Origin: Lachnospiraceae bacterium XBB1006
GTDB lineage: Bacteria > Bacillota > Clostridia > Lachnospirales > Lachnospiraceae
Direction: 5' to 3'
NCBI GenBank assembly: GCA_900115795.1
Contig: FOXT01000007.1
Location: forward strand, 158,766 to 222,765
Length of the DNA stretch: 64,000 nucleotides
The position numbers and the translations under genes are program-made. Below the pieces are notes generated by a model, which was given only the letters and a program-made list of their open reading frames with translations, was not told where the DNA came from and ran no database searches. Of this stretch, positions 1-9,352 are shown one piece after another (positions within the stretch are counted from its first letter, which is position 1; every line of letters begins with the position of its first letter).

Positions 1-5
1 TTTCC

Positions 6-34
6 TTGACCATACCTTGTGCTTATCATATAAT
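6..34 (+). promoter_or_regulatory. Upstream promoter-like element ahead of mecA
   Basis: TTGACC at 6-11 and TATAAT at 29-34 are separated by 17 bases, a near-consensus housekeeping promoter. It lies about 90 bases upstream of a second promoter, so mecA may have tandem promoters, or this one may serve a short upstream transcript. Confidence 0.5.
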
Positions 35-94
35 TATTATAATAAACGCACCATATTTGGTGTTCTGCATATACTATAATTAATTGAAAAAATC

Positions 95-123
95 TTTACA
101 GAATTGCAGAAAATGTTTATAAT
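95..123 (+). promoter_or_regulatory. mecA promoter
   Basis: TTTACA at 95-100 and TATAAT at 118-123 have a 17-base spacer. The predicted start is near 130, giving a leader of about 40 bases that carries the AAGGAAG ribosome binding site of mecA. Confidence 0.7.
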
Positions 124-168
124 GGTAATGCTGTTTACCTCAATTTTTAAAAGTAAGGAAGTGATATT

Positions 169-945
169 ATGAGAATTGAAAAAGTAAACGATTCGCAGAT
201 TCGCTGTACTCTTACAAAGGAAGATTTAGCAGAACGACACCTCAAGTTAAGCGAGCTTGCATATGGATCCGAGAAGGCAAAGAACCTTTTCCGCGATATG
301 GTTCAACAAGCTGCCTTTGAGTTCGGCTTTGAAGCTGAGAATATACCGCTTATGATTGAGGCCATCCCTCTTTCTACGGATGCGATTATTTTAATCATTA
401 CCAAAGTAGAATATCCGGAAGAACTTGATACACGCTTTTCCCAATTCTCAGCAGCATCCGAAGATGATGACTTCGAAGCAGAAGTCCCATTCCCGGAAGC
501 CCCCTTGTTGGAAGGTGCAGAGGATATCCTCCATTTATTAAATAAATTAAAAGAGAATGCTGCCCCGAAGAATGCCGATACCGAGAAACGGAATGCTGAT
601 TCAGGTGAGAAGCAGGCGAAGGATATTTCCGCAAAGAGTGAGTCAGCAAAGCCTACGACCAAGTTATTTGTTATGAATTCTCTTAGTGAGGTTGAAGAAG
701 CAGCGCACGTGGTTGCTGACATTTATTCCGGAGTTAACAACTTGTATCATAACACGAAGGATCAGAAGTACTATTTATTCCTTCATCGTAACGAGGAGAG
801 CGTGGAAGATTTTAATAAGATTTGTAATGTTTTGTCAGAGTATGCGAAACAACAACGTGTATCGACTGCAACGGAAGCGTTTTTTGCTGAGCACTTCCCA
901 CCAATTATTGCCAACGATGCACTACAGACAATCAATCGTTTATAA
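169..945 (+). CDS. mecA: Adaptor protein MecA
   Basis: This 258-residue protein has the MecA layout. A conserved N-terminal substrate-binding domain (about 1-90) starts with MRIEKVNDSQIRCTL, an acidic then Lys/Ala/Glu-rich linker follows (about 95-165), and a C-terminal domain (about 166-258) would bind the ClpC unfoldase. In Bacillus MecA delivers targets such as ComK to ClpCP and helps ClpC assemble; the targets here are unknown. AAGGAAG precedes the ATG by about 8 bases. The gene stands alone with its own promoter and is convergent with the DUF1858 gene, sharing a terminator with it. The linker is charged and poorly conserved, as is usual. Confidence 0.9.
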   Translation: MRIEKVNDSQIRCTLTKEDLAERHLKLSELAYGSEKAKNLFRDMVQQAAFEFGFEAENIPLMIEAIPLSTDAIILIITKVEYPEELDTRFSQFSAASEDDDFEAEVPFPEAPLLEGAEDILHLLNKLKENAAPKNADTEKRNADSGEKQAKDISAKSESAKPTTKLFVMNSLSEVEEAAHVVADIYSGVNNLYHNTKDQKYYLFLHRNEESVEDFNKICNVLSEYAKQQRVSTATEAFFAEHFPPIIANDALQTINRL

Positions 946-950
946 GAAAA

Positions 951-973
951 AGAGGCTGCAATTCGCAGCCTCT
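951..973. terminator. Bidirectional intrinsic terminator between mecA and the DUF1858 gene
   Basis: A 9-bp perfect stem, AGAGGCTGC with GCAGCCTCT, encloses a 5-base loop. The T run is better on the minus strand, so it ends the DUF1858 transcript most clearly and probably mecA too. Confidence 0.8.
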
Positions 974-988
974 TGTCTTATTCATTTC

Positions 989-1195
989 TTATGCCTGAGT
1001 TGCTAAAAACTCATTGATTGTATCTACTAACTGGTCTGCATCCACACCATGAACTGCAGCAGCATCTTCAATAGACTCCATCTGAGAAGATGGGCAACCA
1101 AGACAATGCATACCAATTCCTAAAAGGATTGGCGCCACATTCTCGTTAATGTTCAATAACTCACCAATCATGGTCTGTTTCGTTACCTGAGCCAT
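989..1195 (-). CDS. DUF1858 hybrid-cluster-associated redox disulfide protein
   Basis: This 68-residue protein carries the CLGC pair (Cys31 and Cys34) in the context GMHCLGCPSS, which marks the DUF1858 family. These small helical proteins occur in anaerobes as free proteins or as domains near redox enzymes, and the cysteine pair is thought to form a redox disulfide or bind metal. The start has AAGGAGGAA about 6 bases upstream. It is divergent from a 2[4Fe-4S] ferredoxin 170 bases away, which fits a redox role, but its partner cannot be named from sequence. Confidence 0.8.
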   Translation of the reverse strand: MAQVTKQTMIGELLNINENVAPILLGIGMHCLGCPSSQMESIEDAAAVHGVDADQLVDTINEFLATQA

Positions 1196-1280
1196 TTATA
1201 CTTCCTCCTTAAAAATAACATACTATGGGATTCATTATAACCCTTTCCTTGAAAAAAAGCAATTCTTTCCCATTAGATAC

Positions 1281-1309
1281 TTGAAAATATTCGCTAAATG
1301 TATTACAAT
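1281..1309 (+). promoter_or_regulatory. Ferredoxin promoter
   Basis: TTGAAA at 1281-1286 and TACAAT at 1304-1309 have a 17-base spacer. Its product would have a leader of about 50 bases ending in AAGGAGG before the ferredoxin ATG. Confidence 0.65.
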
Positions 1310-1365
1310 GTCCGTAGGTTAGGAAGCTTAATTTCTTAATAAAATTTTGTAAGGAGGATATTACT

Positions 1366-1533
1366 ATGGCATATGTTATTTCTGACGCATGTGTAATGTG
1401 CGGAACATGTGAAGGACAGTGTCCAGTTGGCGCTATCAGCCAGGGAGATACTCAGTACCAGATTGACGAGAGCGCATGTGTAGAATGCGGTACTTGTGCA
1501 GGTGCTTGCCCAGTTGGTGCAATCAGCAACTAA
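1366..1533 (+). CDS. 2[4Fe-4S] clostridial-type ferredoxin
   Basis: This short gene encodes 55 residues, the normal size of a clostridial ferredoxin. Two CxxCxxCxxxCP motifs (Cys9, 12, 15, 19 and Cys38, 41, 44, 48) would bind two 4Fe-4S clusters, and the two halves are internally repeated (PVGAIS in both). It is a soluble low-potential electron carrier for enzymes such as pyruvate:ferredoxin oxidoreductase and hydrogenase. AAGGAGG lies 8 bases before the ATG. It has its own promoter and terminator and so is monocistronic, which is typical of a highly expressed ferredoxin. Confidence 0.95.
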   Translation: MAYVISDACVMCGTCEGQCPVGAISQGDTQYQIDESACVECGTCAGACPVGAISN

Positions 1534-1552
1534 TCACATATTATACACAAGT

Positions 1553-1599
1553 AAGCTGTTATGTTTCGGTTGCAACGTTAACCGATTGCGTAACAGCTT
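1553..1599 (+). terminator. Ferredoxin terminator overlapping the merR-type gene 3' end
   Basis: AAGCTGTTA at 1553-1561 pairs with TAACAGCTT at 1591-1599, with an inner CGGTT/AACCG helix, and is followed by a T-rich tract on the plus strand. The last 41 bases of the convergent MerR-family gene form most of this terminator, so the two genes overlap functionally. Confidence 0.75.
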
Positions 1600-2152
1600 C
1601 TTTTTTATTTTTCGCCAGTTCTTCTTTTAACTTTGCAGCTTTCTCTCTCTGCCCCCATCGAAATTTTGAGGCACGTTTTACCTTCCCTACTTGATTTCGA
1701 ATTGCTTCGTCTAATTTCTGATAACGCCGCTCCTGATTCCGATCCATCATTTCAGCCAGGCACTGCATTTCATCTCGCATTCCCTCCGTTAATTCTTTTC
1801 CGATGAGTTCCTTATTTTCCAGTATCGCCAGTCGAACGGCATCCGCAATCATTTCTTGAAATTTTTGCATTTTTTCTTCCTTTGAAGCGGTATAATCTTT
1901 GAATGAAGATGTCGAATTCATGTAATCATGCATTTCCATTCCCACTTGCGTTCGAATTGCATTCAGCTGATACCCCTCTTCCTTTAACTCTTTGATGTTC
2001 CGAAACATGTCCAACTGTTCTTCATAATATACCCTGTGCCCCAGTTCATTCCGTGGGATAGTAAGCTGCAATTCCTCTTCCCAGTACCGTAATGTATGTG
2101 CATGTACATTTAAAATATTTGCCGCCTCTGTTATTGTATAGCGGTTATTCAT
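1559..2152 (-). CDS. MerR-family regulator with long basic coiled-coil tail
   Basis: This 197-residue protein starts with a MerR winged-helix domain (about 5-70), with TITEAANIL followed by HAHTLRYWEEE. The rest is a long, highly charged, Lys-rich helical region (about 85-190) with no effector-binding domain that I recognise. I chose the ATG at 2152 because GGGAGG lies 6 bases upstream; the reading frame extends 20 codons further without a better site. MerR proteins bind spaced palindromic promoters as dimers. The HTH plus coiled-coil plan is also seen in chromosome-anchoring proteins such as RacA, but I see nothing specific enough to assign that role. Its target is unknown. Confidence 0.75.
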   Translation of the reverse strand: MNNRYTITEAANILNVHAHTLRYWEEELQLTIPRNELGHRVYYEEQLDMFRNIKELKEEGYQLNAIRTQVGMEMHDYMNSTSSFKDYTASKEEKMQKFQEMIADAVRLAILENKELIGKELTEGMRDEMQCLAEMMDRNQERRYQKLDEAIRNQVGKVKRASKFRWGQREKAAKLKEELAKNKKEAVTQSVNVATET

Positions 2153-2241
2153 GTCAATCCCTCCCGATTTATGTTCTAACCCTAGTGTAAAGCCAAGTTC
2201 ACTTGAAGGCAAGAAGAACCTATCGCAATATTTGACAAAAA

Positions 2242-2265
2242 AAGAGACTCCTTTCGGAATCTCTT
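2242..2265 (-). terminator. dnaB operon terminator
   Basis: On the minus strand AAGAGATTCC and GGAGTCTCTT form a hairpin with a GAAA loop and one mismatch, followed by a T run. It overlaps the last bases of dnaB and ends the gdpP-rplI-dnaB transcript. Confidence 0.85.
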
Positions 2266-3607
2266 ATGATGGTCGCGGCATCTCCAAATTTGCAAATCGT
2301 GTATGTTCACCAATCCATGCCAAATTAATGGTTCCCGTAGGGCCATTTCTTTGCTTGGCAATAATTACTTCTGCCATACCCTTATCCGCCGTATCTTTAT
2401 TATAATATTCATCACGATACAAAAACATAACCACGTCAGCGTCCTGCTCGATTGCTCCGGATTCACGCAAATCCGAAAGCATTGGTCGATGATCCGGTCT
2501 CTGTTCTACCGCACGACTAAGCTGAGACAATGCTACTACCGGCACCTGCAATTCACGGGCAAGAGCCTTTAACGAACGAGAAATATCCGATATTTCCTGT
2601 TGCCTGCTCTCAGACTTTCCGGATCCGCTCATTAACTGTAAATAGTCGATGATAACAATCGATAAATCGTATTCTAACTTGTATTTTCGACATTTGGAGC
2701 GTAGCTCTGTTACGGTAATTCCAGGTGTGTCATCAATAATCAACCGAGACTCACCCAAAACGCCGGCGCCTTCCACCAGTCGTTCCCATTCCTCCGCATT
2801 CAAATTTCCGTTTCGGAGCGTCTGAGCATCCACACGGGACTCTGCAGATAAGAAACGGTTCATAAGCTGCTCCTTTGACATTTCCAACGAAAATATTGCT
2901 GTTGTTTTTTTCTCCTTTACAGCAATATGCTGTGCAATATTAAGGACGAATGCTGTCTTTCCCATAGAAGGTCTTGCTGCCAAAAGCACCAAATCCGAGG
3001 GTTGCAATCCACTGGTTCGATAATCTAAATCGATAAATCCTGTGGCGATTCCCGTTACATTACCAGTATTCTGCGAAGCCTTCTCAACTTTCTTCAGCAC
3101 ATTCATAACTACTTGTTTTACTGGAACAAATTCACCCGTCGCACGCGATTGTAACAGATTAAAAATGTCCTTCTCCGTCGATGCCAAAATATCATCAAGC
3201 GGTTCCTCTCCCTGATAGCATCGGTTTGCTATGCCTTCCGTAACACGTATCAATTTACGTTCTATAGAAAGCTCTGCTACAATGGTTGCATAATAACGTA
3301 CATTGGCAGATGTTGGTACCGCATTAATAATTTGCATGATATATTCCGTGCTGGTAATATACTCCGGCGCACCCTTCTCTTTCAGACGTGCCACAGTAGT
3401 TACCGGATCCACTGGCTGTCCTTCGTTGTAAAGCTCCACCATGGTGTCAAATAAAAATCCCAACTGCTGGCTGTAAAAATCATCTGAAATTACAATATCT
3501 GATGCCGCCGTAATCGCATCCTTATCCATTAGCATAGAACCAATAACCGACTCTTCCGCCTCCTGATTGTGCGGCATCACCCGTTTATTAATTGAAACTT
3601 CTTCCAT
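2264..3607 (-). CDS. dnaB: Replicative DNA helicase DnaB
   Basis: This 447-residue protein has the full replicative helicase plan. An N-terminal helical hairpin domain (about 10-110) binds primase and other helicase subunits, followed by a linker and a RecA-like motor. Walker A is at about 211-219 (ARPSMGKTA) and Walker B near 320 (IVIIDYLQLM), with an arginine-finger region in QRPDHRPMLSDLRESG. The hexamer unwinds DNA at the fork. AGGAG lies 7 bases before the ATG. It is the last gene of an operon, 9 bases after rplI, an order common in Firmicutes. I see no intein. Confidence 0.97.
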   Translation of the reverse strand: MEEVSINKRVMPHNQEAEESVIGSMLMDKDAITAASDIVISDDFYSQQLGFLFDTMVELYNEGQPVDPVTTVARLKEKGAPEYITSTEYIMQIINAVPTSANVRYYATIVAELSIERKLIRVTEGIANRCYQGEEPLDDILASTEKDIFNLLQSRATGEFVPVKQVVMNVLKKVEKASQNTGNVTGIATGFIDLDYRTSGLQPSDLVLLAARPSMGKTAFVLNIAQHIAVKEKKTTAIFSLEMSKEQLMNRFLSAESRVDAQTLRNGNLNAEEWERLVEGAGVLGESRLIIDDTPGITVTELRSKCRKYKLEYDLSIVIIDYLQLMSGSGKSESRQQEISDISRSLKALARELQVPVVALSQLSRAVEQRPDHRPMLSDLRESGAIEQDADVVMFLYRDEYYNKDTADKGMAEVIIAKQRNGPTGTINLAWIGEHTRFANLEMPRPS

Positions 3608-3616
3608 GTTCTGCTC

Positions 3617-4060
3617 CTAGTTCTCCACAACCTTCACACGAAGTGTCGCTGTCACCTTCGAATGAAGTTTAATTGGAACCTCTGTCACCCCAAGGCTACG
3701 AATTGGCTCTTCTAACTGCATTTTCTTCTTATCAAGGGCAAGGCCCAACTGTTCCTTCGCTGCCTGCGCGATTTCCTTTGTGGACACAGATCCAAACGTT
3801 CTTCCGCCCTCACCGGCCTTAATCTTAACGGTAACTGACTTGTCCTCAAGGCTGGCCGCCAAAGCCTTTGCATGATCCAAATTCTCCTGTGCCACTTTTT
3901 CCTCATTCTTATTCTGTAATTTTAAATCATTTAAATTCTTTGCATTTGCTTCCACAGCCATCTTCTTAACCAAAAGATTCCGTGCATAACCCTGACTTAC
4001 TTCAATAATATCTCCTTTTTTTCCATGAGATTTCACATCCTGTAATAAAATTAATTTCAT
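3617..4060 (-). CDS. rplI: 50S ribosomal protein L9
   Basis: This 147-residue protein begins [18 protein letters not shown] and contains the L9 signature near QGYARNLL. The N-terminal globular RNA-binding domain, long connecting helix and C-terminal domain are all present at normal length. L9 binds 23S rRNA at the base of the L1 stalk and helps maintain the reading frame. Its ATG overlaps the gdpP stop codon (ATGA), so translation is probably coupled. Confidence 0.97.
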   Translation of the reverse strand: MKLILLQDVKSHGKKGDIIEVSQGYARNLLVKKMAVEANAKNLNDLKLQNKNEEKVAQENLDHAKALAASLEDKSVTVKIKAGEGGRTFGSVSTKEIAQAAKEQLGLALDKKKMQLEEPIRSLGVTEVPIKLHSKVTATLRVKVVEN

Positions 4061-6093
4061 TGTTCAATATCTCCCTCTTCAATCATGATATCCAAAGTTT
4101 CCTTTAGTTTCTCCTTAGCTTCCTCTATGGTTACATCTTCTAACTGCGCACCCGCCACATTCAAGTGTCCACCGCCTCCAAGACGTTCCATAATAATCTG
4201 TACGTTTACTTCGTCAATTGACCGTGAGCTGATAAAAATCTTGCCCCGATAGCTTGTCAAAACAAACGATGCTTTGATTCCAACTATATCTAGTAACTCA
4301 TTTGCAGCCTGTGCACCAGCAATGGTTGGACTTTCTAAATGCTCACTGTCACAGGTCGAGATGGCAAATACATCCCGATAGACTTCTGCCAGCCGGACGG
4401 CCTCTGCTCTGGCCTTATAAGATTGCATATCATTACGCAACATCTTACGTACGCGCACCACATCGGCTCCGCTCCGTCGCAAATAAGCAGCTGCCTCAAA
4501 TGTCCGCACACCGGTCTTTGTCATAAAATTATTCGTATCAATCAAAATACCTGCATACAAGGTATCAGCTTCCACATCACCAAGCTTAATATCTTCTGAA
4601 AAATACTGCAATACCTCAGAGATCATCTCACAAGTAGAAGATGCGTATGGTTCGATATACGATAAAACAGCACTATCAATCACTTCTGCGCCCTGACGAT
4701 GATGGTCAAATACCACAATGGTTTTCACATGAGACAAAAGCTCCGGACACTCCGTATAAGACGGCTTGTTTGTATCTACTACCACAACCACTGTATTCTT
4801 ATCCACCAGCTCCAATGCCTCGTTGCTGGTTACAAACATTTTTTCACTATAACCGTTTTCTTCATTAAATCGCTCTTTTACCGGCCTTAAAGAAGAACTG
4901 ACGCTATTTAAAACAATATACGCTCGCTTTCCAAGAACATTCGCTGCACGATAAATACCTACCGCCGCACCCAGTGCATCCACATCACTTATAGAATGTC
5001 CCATAACAATTACTTGTTCTTTACTCTCAAGAATCTCACGTAAAGCCTGCGCCTTTACACGCGCCTTCACACGTGTTGTCTTATCCACCTGTTGCGTCTT
5101 TCCACCATAATAGGAAATCTTCTCCGGTGTCTTAACAACTGCCTGATCGCCTCCACGTCCTAATGCCAAATCAATGGCAGCACGCGTGTATTCATAATTC
5201 TGCGTGTACGTTTTACTTCCGTTACCAATACCAATACTCAGGGTAATGGCCATTTCATTACCAATCTTAATGCTCTTAACATCTTCTATCAAGCTAAAGC
5301 GATCTTCCTCAAGATCATCCAAATACTTTCGCTTAAATACAATAAAGTACTTATCCTTCTCAATCTTCTTAACAATACCGTCGCTATTGCCAAAGTACTT
5401 ATTCACCTTTCGATCCACCAACGCGATCAAAAGAGAACGCTTCACTTCTTCGATACTTTCCAGTGCCTCTTCATAATTATCAATATAGACAAGTGCGGAA
5501 ACCAGCTTCTGTTCTTCATTCTCTTTCAAGCTTTCCTGAAGTTGCGTTTCATCAAACATGTACATAACGAACAAGCTCTCGAACTCATTCACAGCTTCCT
5601 TTCGGTCCTCCACCTCATGTGCGCTGTCATCAATAAACACACGACGAATAATCAGGTGATAAAAAACATCATCTTCTGTAATATACAAATGATGCTCATC
5701 CACAACTTTATGTAACATTTCCTTTGTGACCGTAGGAATTAAAGCAGTTATAGACTTGTGAAATCCCTTCGTAGTTTCAAAATGCTCTACAAACCTTTGA
5801 TTCTGCCAAAGAACCTTGCCATCCGCATCCATAAGTACATATGGCACTTCAAATTCGTCTAATAAATAGCGTTGCATCACACCATACGCCGTTGCATAAT
5901 CTGTCAATGCAGATTTTGCGTATGGCTTCATTGCCATACCAATTCCTACTGCAATTACCACATAAAGCGACGACAATCCGATTACTAAAAATCCGGATTG
6001 TGGATAGAAATAAAAAATAATCCCATCCATTGCAATTAATAATATCAGTAAAGCCGCCGGAACGGTATACAATCCTCGAAACCTATTCTTCAT
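4057..6093 (-). CDS. gdpP: Cyclic-di-AMP phosphodiesterase GdpP
   Basis: This 678-residue membrane protein hydrolyses c-di-AMP to pApA, controlling potassium and osmotic balance and cell-wall stress. It has two N-terminal membrane segments (about 10-30 and 34-55), a PAS-like domain (about 65-150), a degenerate GGDEF domain (about 170-320) and a DHH/DHHA1 phosphodiesterase (about 355-678). GHSISDVD (365-372), the DTN at 440-442 and DHH (463-465) are metal-binding motifs, and [10 protein letters not shown] is the DHHA1 signature. GGGGAGG precedes the start. It leads the operon with rplI and dnaB, as in many Firmicutes. All catalytic motifs look intact. Confidence 0.95.
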   Translation of the reverse strand: MKNRFRGLYTVPAALLILLIAMDGIIFYFYPQSGFLVIGLSSLYVVIAVGIGMAMKPYAKSALTDYATAYGVMQRYLLDEFEVPYVLMDADGKVLWQNQRFVEHFETTKGFHKSITALIPTVTKEMLHKVVDEHHLYITEDDVFYHLIIRRVFIDDSAHEVEDRKEAVNEFESLFVMYMFDETQLQESLKENEEQKLVSALVYIDNYEEALESIEEVKRSLLIALVDRKVNKYFGNSDGIVKKIEKDKYFIVFKRKYLDDLEEDRFSLIEDVKSIKIGNEMAITLSIGIGNGSKTYTQNYEYTRAAIDLALGRGGDQAVVKTPEKISYYGGKTQQVDKTTRVKARVKAQALREILESKEQVIVMGHSISDVDALGAAVGIYRAANVLGKRAYIVLNSVSSSLRPVKERFNEENGYSEKMFVTSNEALELVDKNTVVVVVDTNKPSYTECPELLSHVKTIVVFDHHRQGAEVIDSAVLSYIEPYASSTCEMISEVLQYFSEDIKLGDVEADTLYAGILIDTNNFMTKTGVRTFEAAAYLRRSGADVVRVRKMLRNDMQSYKARAEAVRLAEVYRDVFAISTCDSEHLESPTIAGAQAANELLDIVGIKASFVLTSYRGKIFISSRSIDEVNVQIIMERLGGGGHLNVAGAQLEDVTIEEAKEKLKETLDIMIEEGDIEQ

Positions 6094-6136
6094 TGGGTCC
6101 TCCCCTTTTCATAAATTTGAGTATACACTTATGTAC

Positions 6137-6164
6137 ATTATACCATTATTCTATCAATCTGCAA
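6137..6164 (-). promoter_or_regulatory. gdpP-rplI-dnaB promoter
   Basis: On the minus strand TTGCAG (6159-6164) and TATAAT (6137-6142) have a 16-base spacer, about 45 bases upstream of the gdpP start. Confidence 0.7.
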
Positions 6165-6185
6165 AGTTTTCCTTGTATGAAAAAA

Positions 6186-6210
6186 CAGGACCCGTAAGCT
6201 ACGAGTCCTG
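6186..6210 (-). terminator. glyA terminator
   Basis: CAGGAC pairs with GTCCTG and CGTA with TACG around a 3-base loop. On the minus strand the hairpin is followed by six T residues, 14 bases past the glyA stop codon. Confidence 0.85.
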
Positions 6211-6223
6211 CGCTTTTTTAAAA

Positions 6224-7468
6224 TTATGCATATAAAGGATACTTGTCAGTTAATCCTTTTACTAATTCTTTTGCTTTCTCAACGCCTTCGCCTTCGCGCT
6301 CATCGATTGCAAGACGAATTGCCTCTGCAACAACAACCATATCTTCCTCTTTAAATCCACGGCTTGTTACTGCTGCCGTTCCAAGACGAATACCGCTTGT
6401 TACAAATGGAGAAGCCGGATCGTTTGGAATGGTGTTCTTGTTACAGGTAATGTTTGCGGAATCAAGTAATTTCTCGCACTCTTTACCGGTAATATTTTTG
6501 TTAAGAAGGCTTACTAACATCAAATGGTTATCGGTACCACCGGATACAATTTCAAACCCTCTCTTGATTAATTCTTCTGCTAATGTAGCGCAGTTCTTTA
6601 AAATCTGCTGCTGATAAACCTTAAATTCCGGAGATAATGCTTCTTTAAAGCAAACTGCCTTTGCTGCGATGGTGTGCATCAAAGGACCACCCTGAATTCC
6701 CGGGAAAATTGCTTTATTGAAGTTGAACTTCTTATTTGCCTCTTCGGTTGCCATAATCATACCACCACGTGGTCCACGAAGCGTCTTGTGTGTTGTGGTT
6801 GTAGCAACATCTACGTATGGGAATGGACTTGGATGAAGTCCGGTAGCTACCAAACCTGCGATATGTGCAATGTCTGCCATAAGTACTGCACCAACTTCAT
6901 CAGCAATCTCTCTAAACTTCTTGAAGTCAATGATTCTTGCATATGCGGAAGCACCACAAATAATCATTTTTGGCTTGCACTCTAATGCAATTCTTCTAAC
7001 TTCATCATAATCAATGAATCCTTCATCGTTAACGCCATACGGTACAACGTTGAAATATTTACCGGACATGTTTACTGGACTTCCATGTGAAAGATGTCCG
7101 CCATGATCAAGTGACATACCCATATAGGTATCGCCCGGCTCCAATACTGCGAAGAACACACCCATGTTTGCCTGGGCACCGGAATGTGGCTGCACATTTA
7201 CATAATCACAGTGGAAAATCTCTTTTGCTCTTTCTCTAGCAAGATTCTCAACAACGTCTACGCACTCACATCCACCGTAGTATCTTTTTCCAGGATATCC
7301 CTCAGCATACTTATTAGTAAGCTGACTTCCCATTGCTGCCATAACGGCTTTGCTAACCACATTTTCTGATGCAATCAATTCAATATGGCTCTGCTGTCTG
7401 TCATTCTCGGCTGTAATCGCAGCCGCGATTTCAGGGTCTACTTTCTGAATTTCATCAAAGGTAAACAT
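6224..7468 (-). CDS. glyA: Serine hydroxymethyltransferase
   Basis: This 414-residue PLP enzyme interconverts serine and glycine while charging tetrahydrofolate with a one-carbon unit. The family signature [14 protein letters not shown] contains the PLP lysine (Lys228), and HSGAQAN and [11 protein letters not shown] are further conserved blocks. Length is normal and no lesion is visible. GAGGAGG is well placed before the ATG. The gene is monocistronic, with its own promoter and terminator. I looked for a glycine, folate or SAM riboswitch in the short leader and saw none. Confidence 0.97.
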   Translation of the reverse strand: MFTFDEIQKVDPEIAAAITAENDRQQSHIELIASENVVSKAVMAAMGSQLTNKYAEGYPGKRYYGGCECVDVVENLARERAKEIFHCDYVNVQPHSGAQANMGVFFAVLEPGDTYMGMSLDHGGHLSHGSPVNMSGKYFNVVPYGVNDEGFIDYDEVRRIALECKPKMIICGASAYARIIDFKKFREIADEVGAVLMADIAHIAGLVATGLHPSPFPYVDVATTTTHKTLRGPRGGMIMATEEANKKFNFNKAIFPGIQGGPLMHTIAAKAVCFKEALSPEFKVYQQQILKNCATLAEELIKRGFEIVSGGTDNHLMLVSLLNKNITGKECEKLLDSANITCNKNTIPNDPASPFVTSGIRLGTAAVTSRGFKEEDMVVVAEAIRLAIDEREGEGVEKAKELVKGLTDKYPLYA

Positions 7469-7532
7469 TCCCTTTCCTCCTCAATTACATACTTTTTTTA
7501 TAAATGGTTCGTGACTTTTCACTCCACTTCCC

Positions 7533-7561
7533 ATTATAACAATCTCCTTTTAGAAACTCAA
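7533..7561 (-). promoter_or_regulatory. glyA promoter
   Basis: On the minus strand TTGAGT (7556-7561) and TATAAT (7533-7538) have a 17-base spacer. The leader would be about 60 bases. Confidence 0.7.
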
Positions 7562-7584
7562 TGGAAATATTGAAAAATTTTCTG

Positions 7585-7612
7585 TTGATTCTCGCTTTTA
7601 ATTTAGTATAAT
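7585..7612 (+). promoter_or_regulatory. Promoter of the S66 peptidase gene
   Basis: TTGATT (7585-7590) and TATAAT (7607-7612) have a 16-base spacer. It fires away from the glyA promoter, with about 24 bases between the two -35 elements. Confidence 0.65.
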
Positions 7613-7654
7613 AAAATAGTTATAACTATTCTGTCAATTTGAAAGGAGAAAGCA

Positions 7655-8689
7655 ATGCGCTACCCTGCATTTTTAAAAAAGAACGGAACCATCGGATTCG
7701 TGGCACCATCCTTAGGCTGCGCGACCGAACCCTATATCAGTCGATTCGCCTCGGCACAGCAGAAATTATCCGCCCTTGGTCATACCTTCAAGTTCGGACC
7801 TAACTGCTCTATTTGTGAGGGAATCGGCATCAGCAACACACCCACCAACTGTGGCGAAGAACTTAATTCTATGTACAAAAGCGCTGACTGCGATGCCATT
7901 ATCTCCTGTGGCGGTGGTGAAATGATGTGCGAAGTTGTCCCATTTATGGATTTTGACGGCATCCGTGCGACACAACCGAAATGGTACATGGGCTATTCCG
8001 ATAACACGAACTTTACGTTTACTTCTGCTACACTGGCCGATACAGCTGCCATTTACGGTCCTTGCATAGGCGATTTTGGCATGGAGCCATGGCATCCCGC
8101 AATTTCAGATGCCTATGCACTCTTAACCGGAAGTAAACTTCACTTTAAGAACTACGACAAATGGGAGTTGGATTCAGAAGAAAGTGCTGGCCCCAATGAT
8201 CCGTATCATGTAACGGAACCAACGATTATGAAGGCTTTTTGTGCCGACACCACCGCACCGATTACCTTCGAAGGGCGCCTAATCGGTGGTTGTATGGACT
8301 GCCTGGAAAATCTGATTGGTACACCTTACGACAAGGTAACCGATTTTGCTGATCGCTACCGCGAAGATGGCATTATTTGGTTCTTAGAATCTTGCGAGTT
8401 AAACGTTTTTTCCATTCGCCGTACCATCTGGCACATGAAAGCCGCCGGCTGGTTTCAACACGTAAAGGGCTTCCTGATTGGCCGCCCGGGAATTTTTGGC
8501 GAAGAGCTTTTTGGCTTGGACCAATACAAGGCCGTCACCGATTTATTGTCGGAATACAACGTGCCTATTCTAATGGACTTAGATATCGGCCACCACCCGC
8601 CAATGATTCCGATGTTGTGCGGTGGCTATGCCAAGGTAGAATTTTCAGAAGAAAAGAATGAATTTGGTATTACGTATGAATTAAAATAG
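7655..8689 (+). CDS. S66 family LD-carboxypeptidase / MccF-like serine peptidase
   Basis: This 344-residue protein belongs to peptidase family S66, which cleaves L,D-bonds in muropeptides (LdcA) or inactivates peptidyl-nucleotide antibiotics such as microcin C7 (MccF). The nucleophile is Ser115 in MGYSDNT. The catalytic Glu probably lies in the ESCELNVFSIRRT block and the His in LDIGHHPPMIPM near the C terminus. The N terminus (IGFVAPS) is typical, with no signal peptide, so it acts in the cytosol. AAAGGAG precedes the ATG. Its length and GMEPWHP region are closer to the MccF-like branch, but the substrate cannot be decided by eye. It is monocistronic. Confidence 0.85.
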   Translation: MRYPAFLKKNGTIGFVAPSLGCATEPYISRFASAQQKLSALGHTFKFGPNCSICEGIGISNTPTNCGEELNSMYKSADCDAIISCGGGEMMCEVVPFMDFDGIRATQPKWYMGYSDNTNFTFTSATLADTAAIYGPCIGDFGMEPWHPAISDAYALLTGSKLHFKNYDKWELDSEESAGPNDPYHVTEPTIMKAFCADTTAPITFEGRLIGGCMDCLENLIGTPYDKVTDFADRYREDGIIWFLESCELNVFSIRRTIWHMKAAGWFQHVKGFLIGRPGIFGEELFGLDQYKAVTDLLSEYNVPILMDLDIGHHPPMIPMLCGGYAKVEFSEEKNEFGITYELK

Positions 8690-8742
8690 AAAATAAGACA
8701 CCCCGCATAAACAAATTTGAACAATGGGAATGTATTTCGCAA

Positions 8743-8774
8743 GGAATAGAAAACGGCGATAAGCCGGCTATTCC
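8743..8774. other. Stable hairpin between the S66 peptidase and P-loop kinase genes
   Basis: GGAATAG (8743-8749) pairs with CTATTCC (8768-8774), with an inner CGGC/GCCG helix and a GATAA loop. There is only a weak T run on the plus strand, so it may be a terminator for the convergent S66 peptidase gene or an RNA-stabilising 3' hairpin. Confidence 0.5.
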
Positions 8775-8783
8775 TTCGCGTTT

Positions 8784-9305
8784 TCATACTTCTGTCATAG
8801 TCCTTCTCCTGTTTCCAATTTCTTTCAAAAAAGCCTCCGCTTCTTCACGATGCTTAAAGATATGAATTTCTTTATCCGCATATTTTTCCAAAAGTGCGAT
8901 AACCTGAGGCTTACTCTGTTCGTTATAGTTTTTGATAAATTCCAAAAACTCCGAATCTTCCTCGTTCACATCCTCAACCCACGGCAAATCCGTCCGTTCT
9001 TTTCCCCTTCTATCCAATGCCCCTTTAAGACAAACATCTACCGAATAGTCCAGAAAAAATACCGTATCACACACCTTTAGTCTCATTTCTATTGTCGAGC
9101 CGTAATTTCCGTCAATAATCCAACGTTCCTTCTTTATCTCGTCTGCTAAGCGCTGTCGAAAAACAGGTTTTCCCACAGTTGTCTTATCTGCATTCCAATT
9201 CAGCATATCCAAATGAACCAGCGGAATGCCGGTAATTTCATGCAGCGCTCTCGAAAATGTACTTTTACCGCCCCCCGGGCAGCCAATTACCATAACTCTG
9301 TTCAT
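8784..9305 (-). CDS. P-loop adenylate-kinase-like protein (FlaR/topology-modulation type)
   Basis: This 173-residue protein has a Walker A motif at about 8-16 (GCPGGGKST) followed by PLVHLDMLNWN and IIDGNYGSTIEMRL. That is the signature of small adenylate-kinase-like proteins annotated as FlaR or DNA topology modulation protein. It probably phosphorylates a nucleotide or small molecule; the substrate is unknown and the topology name comes from old genetics. It has GAGAGG upstream of the ATG. It lies downstream of the MFS gene in the same direction, separated by a 38-base palindrome. Confidence 0.75.
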   Translation of the reverse strand: MNRVMVIGCPGGGKSTFSRALHEITGIPLVHLDMLNWNADKTTVGKPVFRQRLADEIKKERWIIDGNYGSTIEMRLKVCDTVFFLDYSVDVCLKGALDRRGKERTDLPWVEDVNEEDSEFLEFIKNYNEQSKPQVIALLEKYADKEIHIFKHREEAEAFLKEIGNRRRTMTEV

Positions 9306-9352
9306 AAAATAGTATCCTCTCTAACCGAATCCGTGCGCATCCTCGCGGAGCG

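Noticed and set aside
7469-7532. Riboswitch in the glyA leader
   Set aside because: The leader is only about 60 bases long, and no glycine, SAM or folate aptamer pattern or terminator switch is visible.
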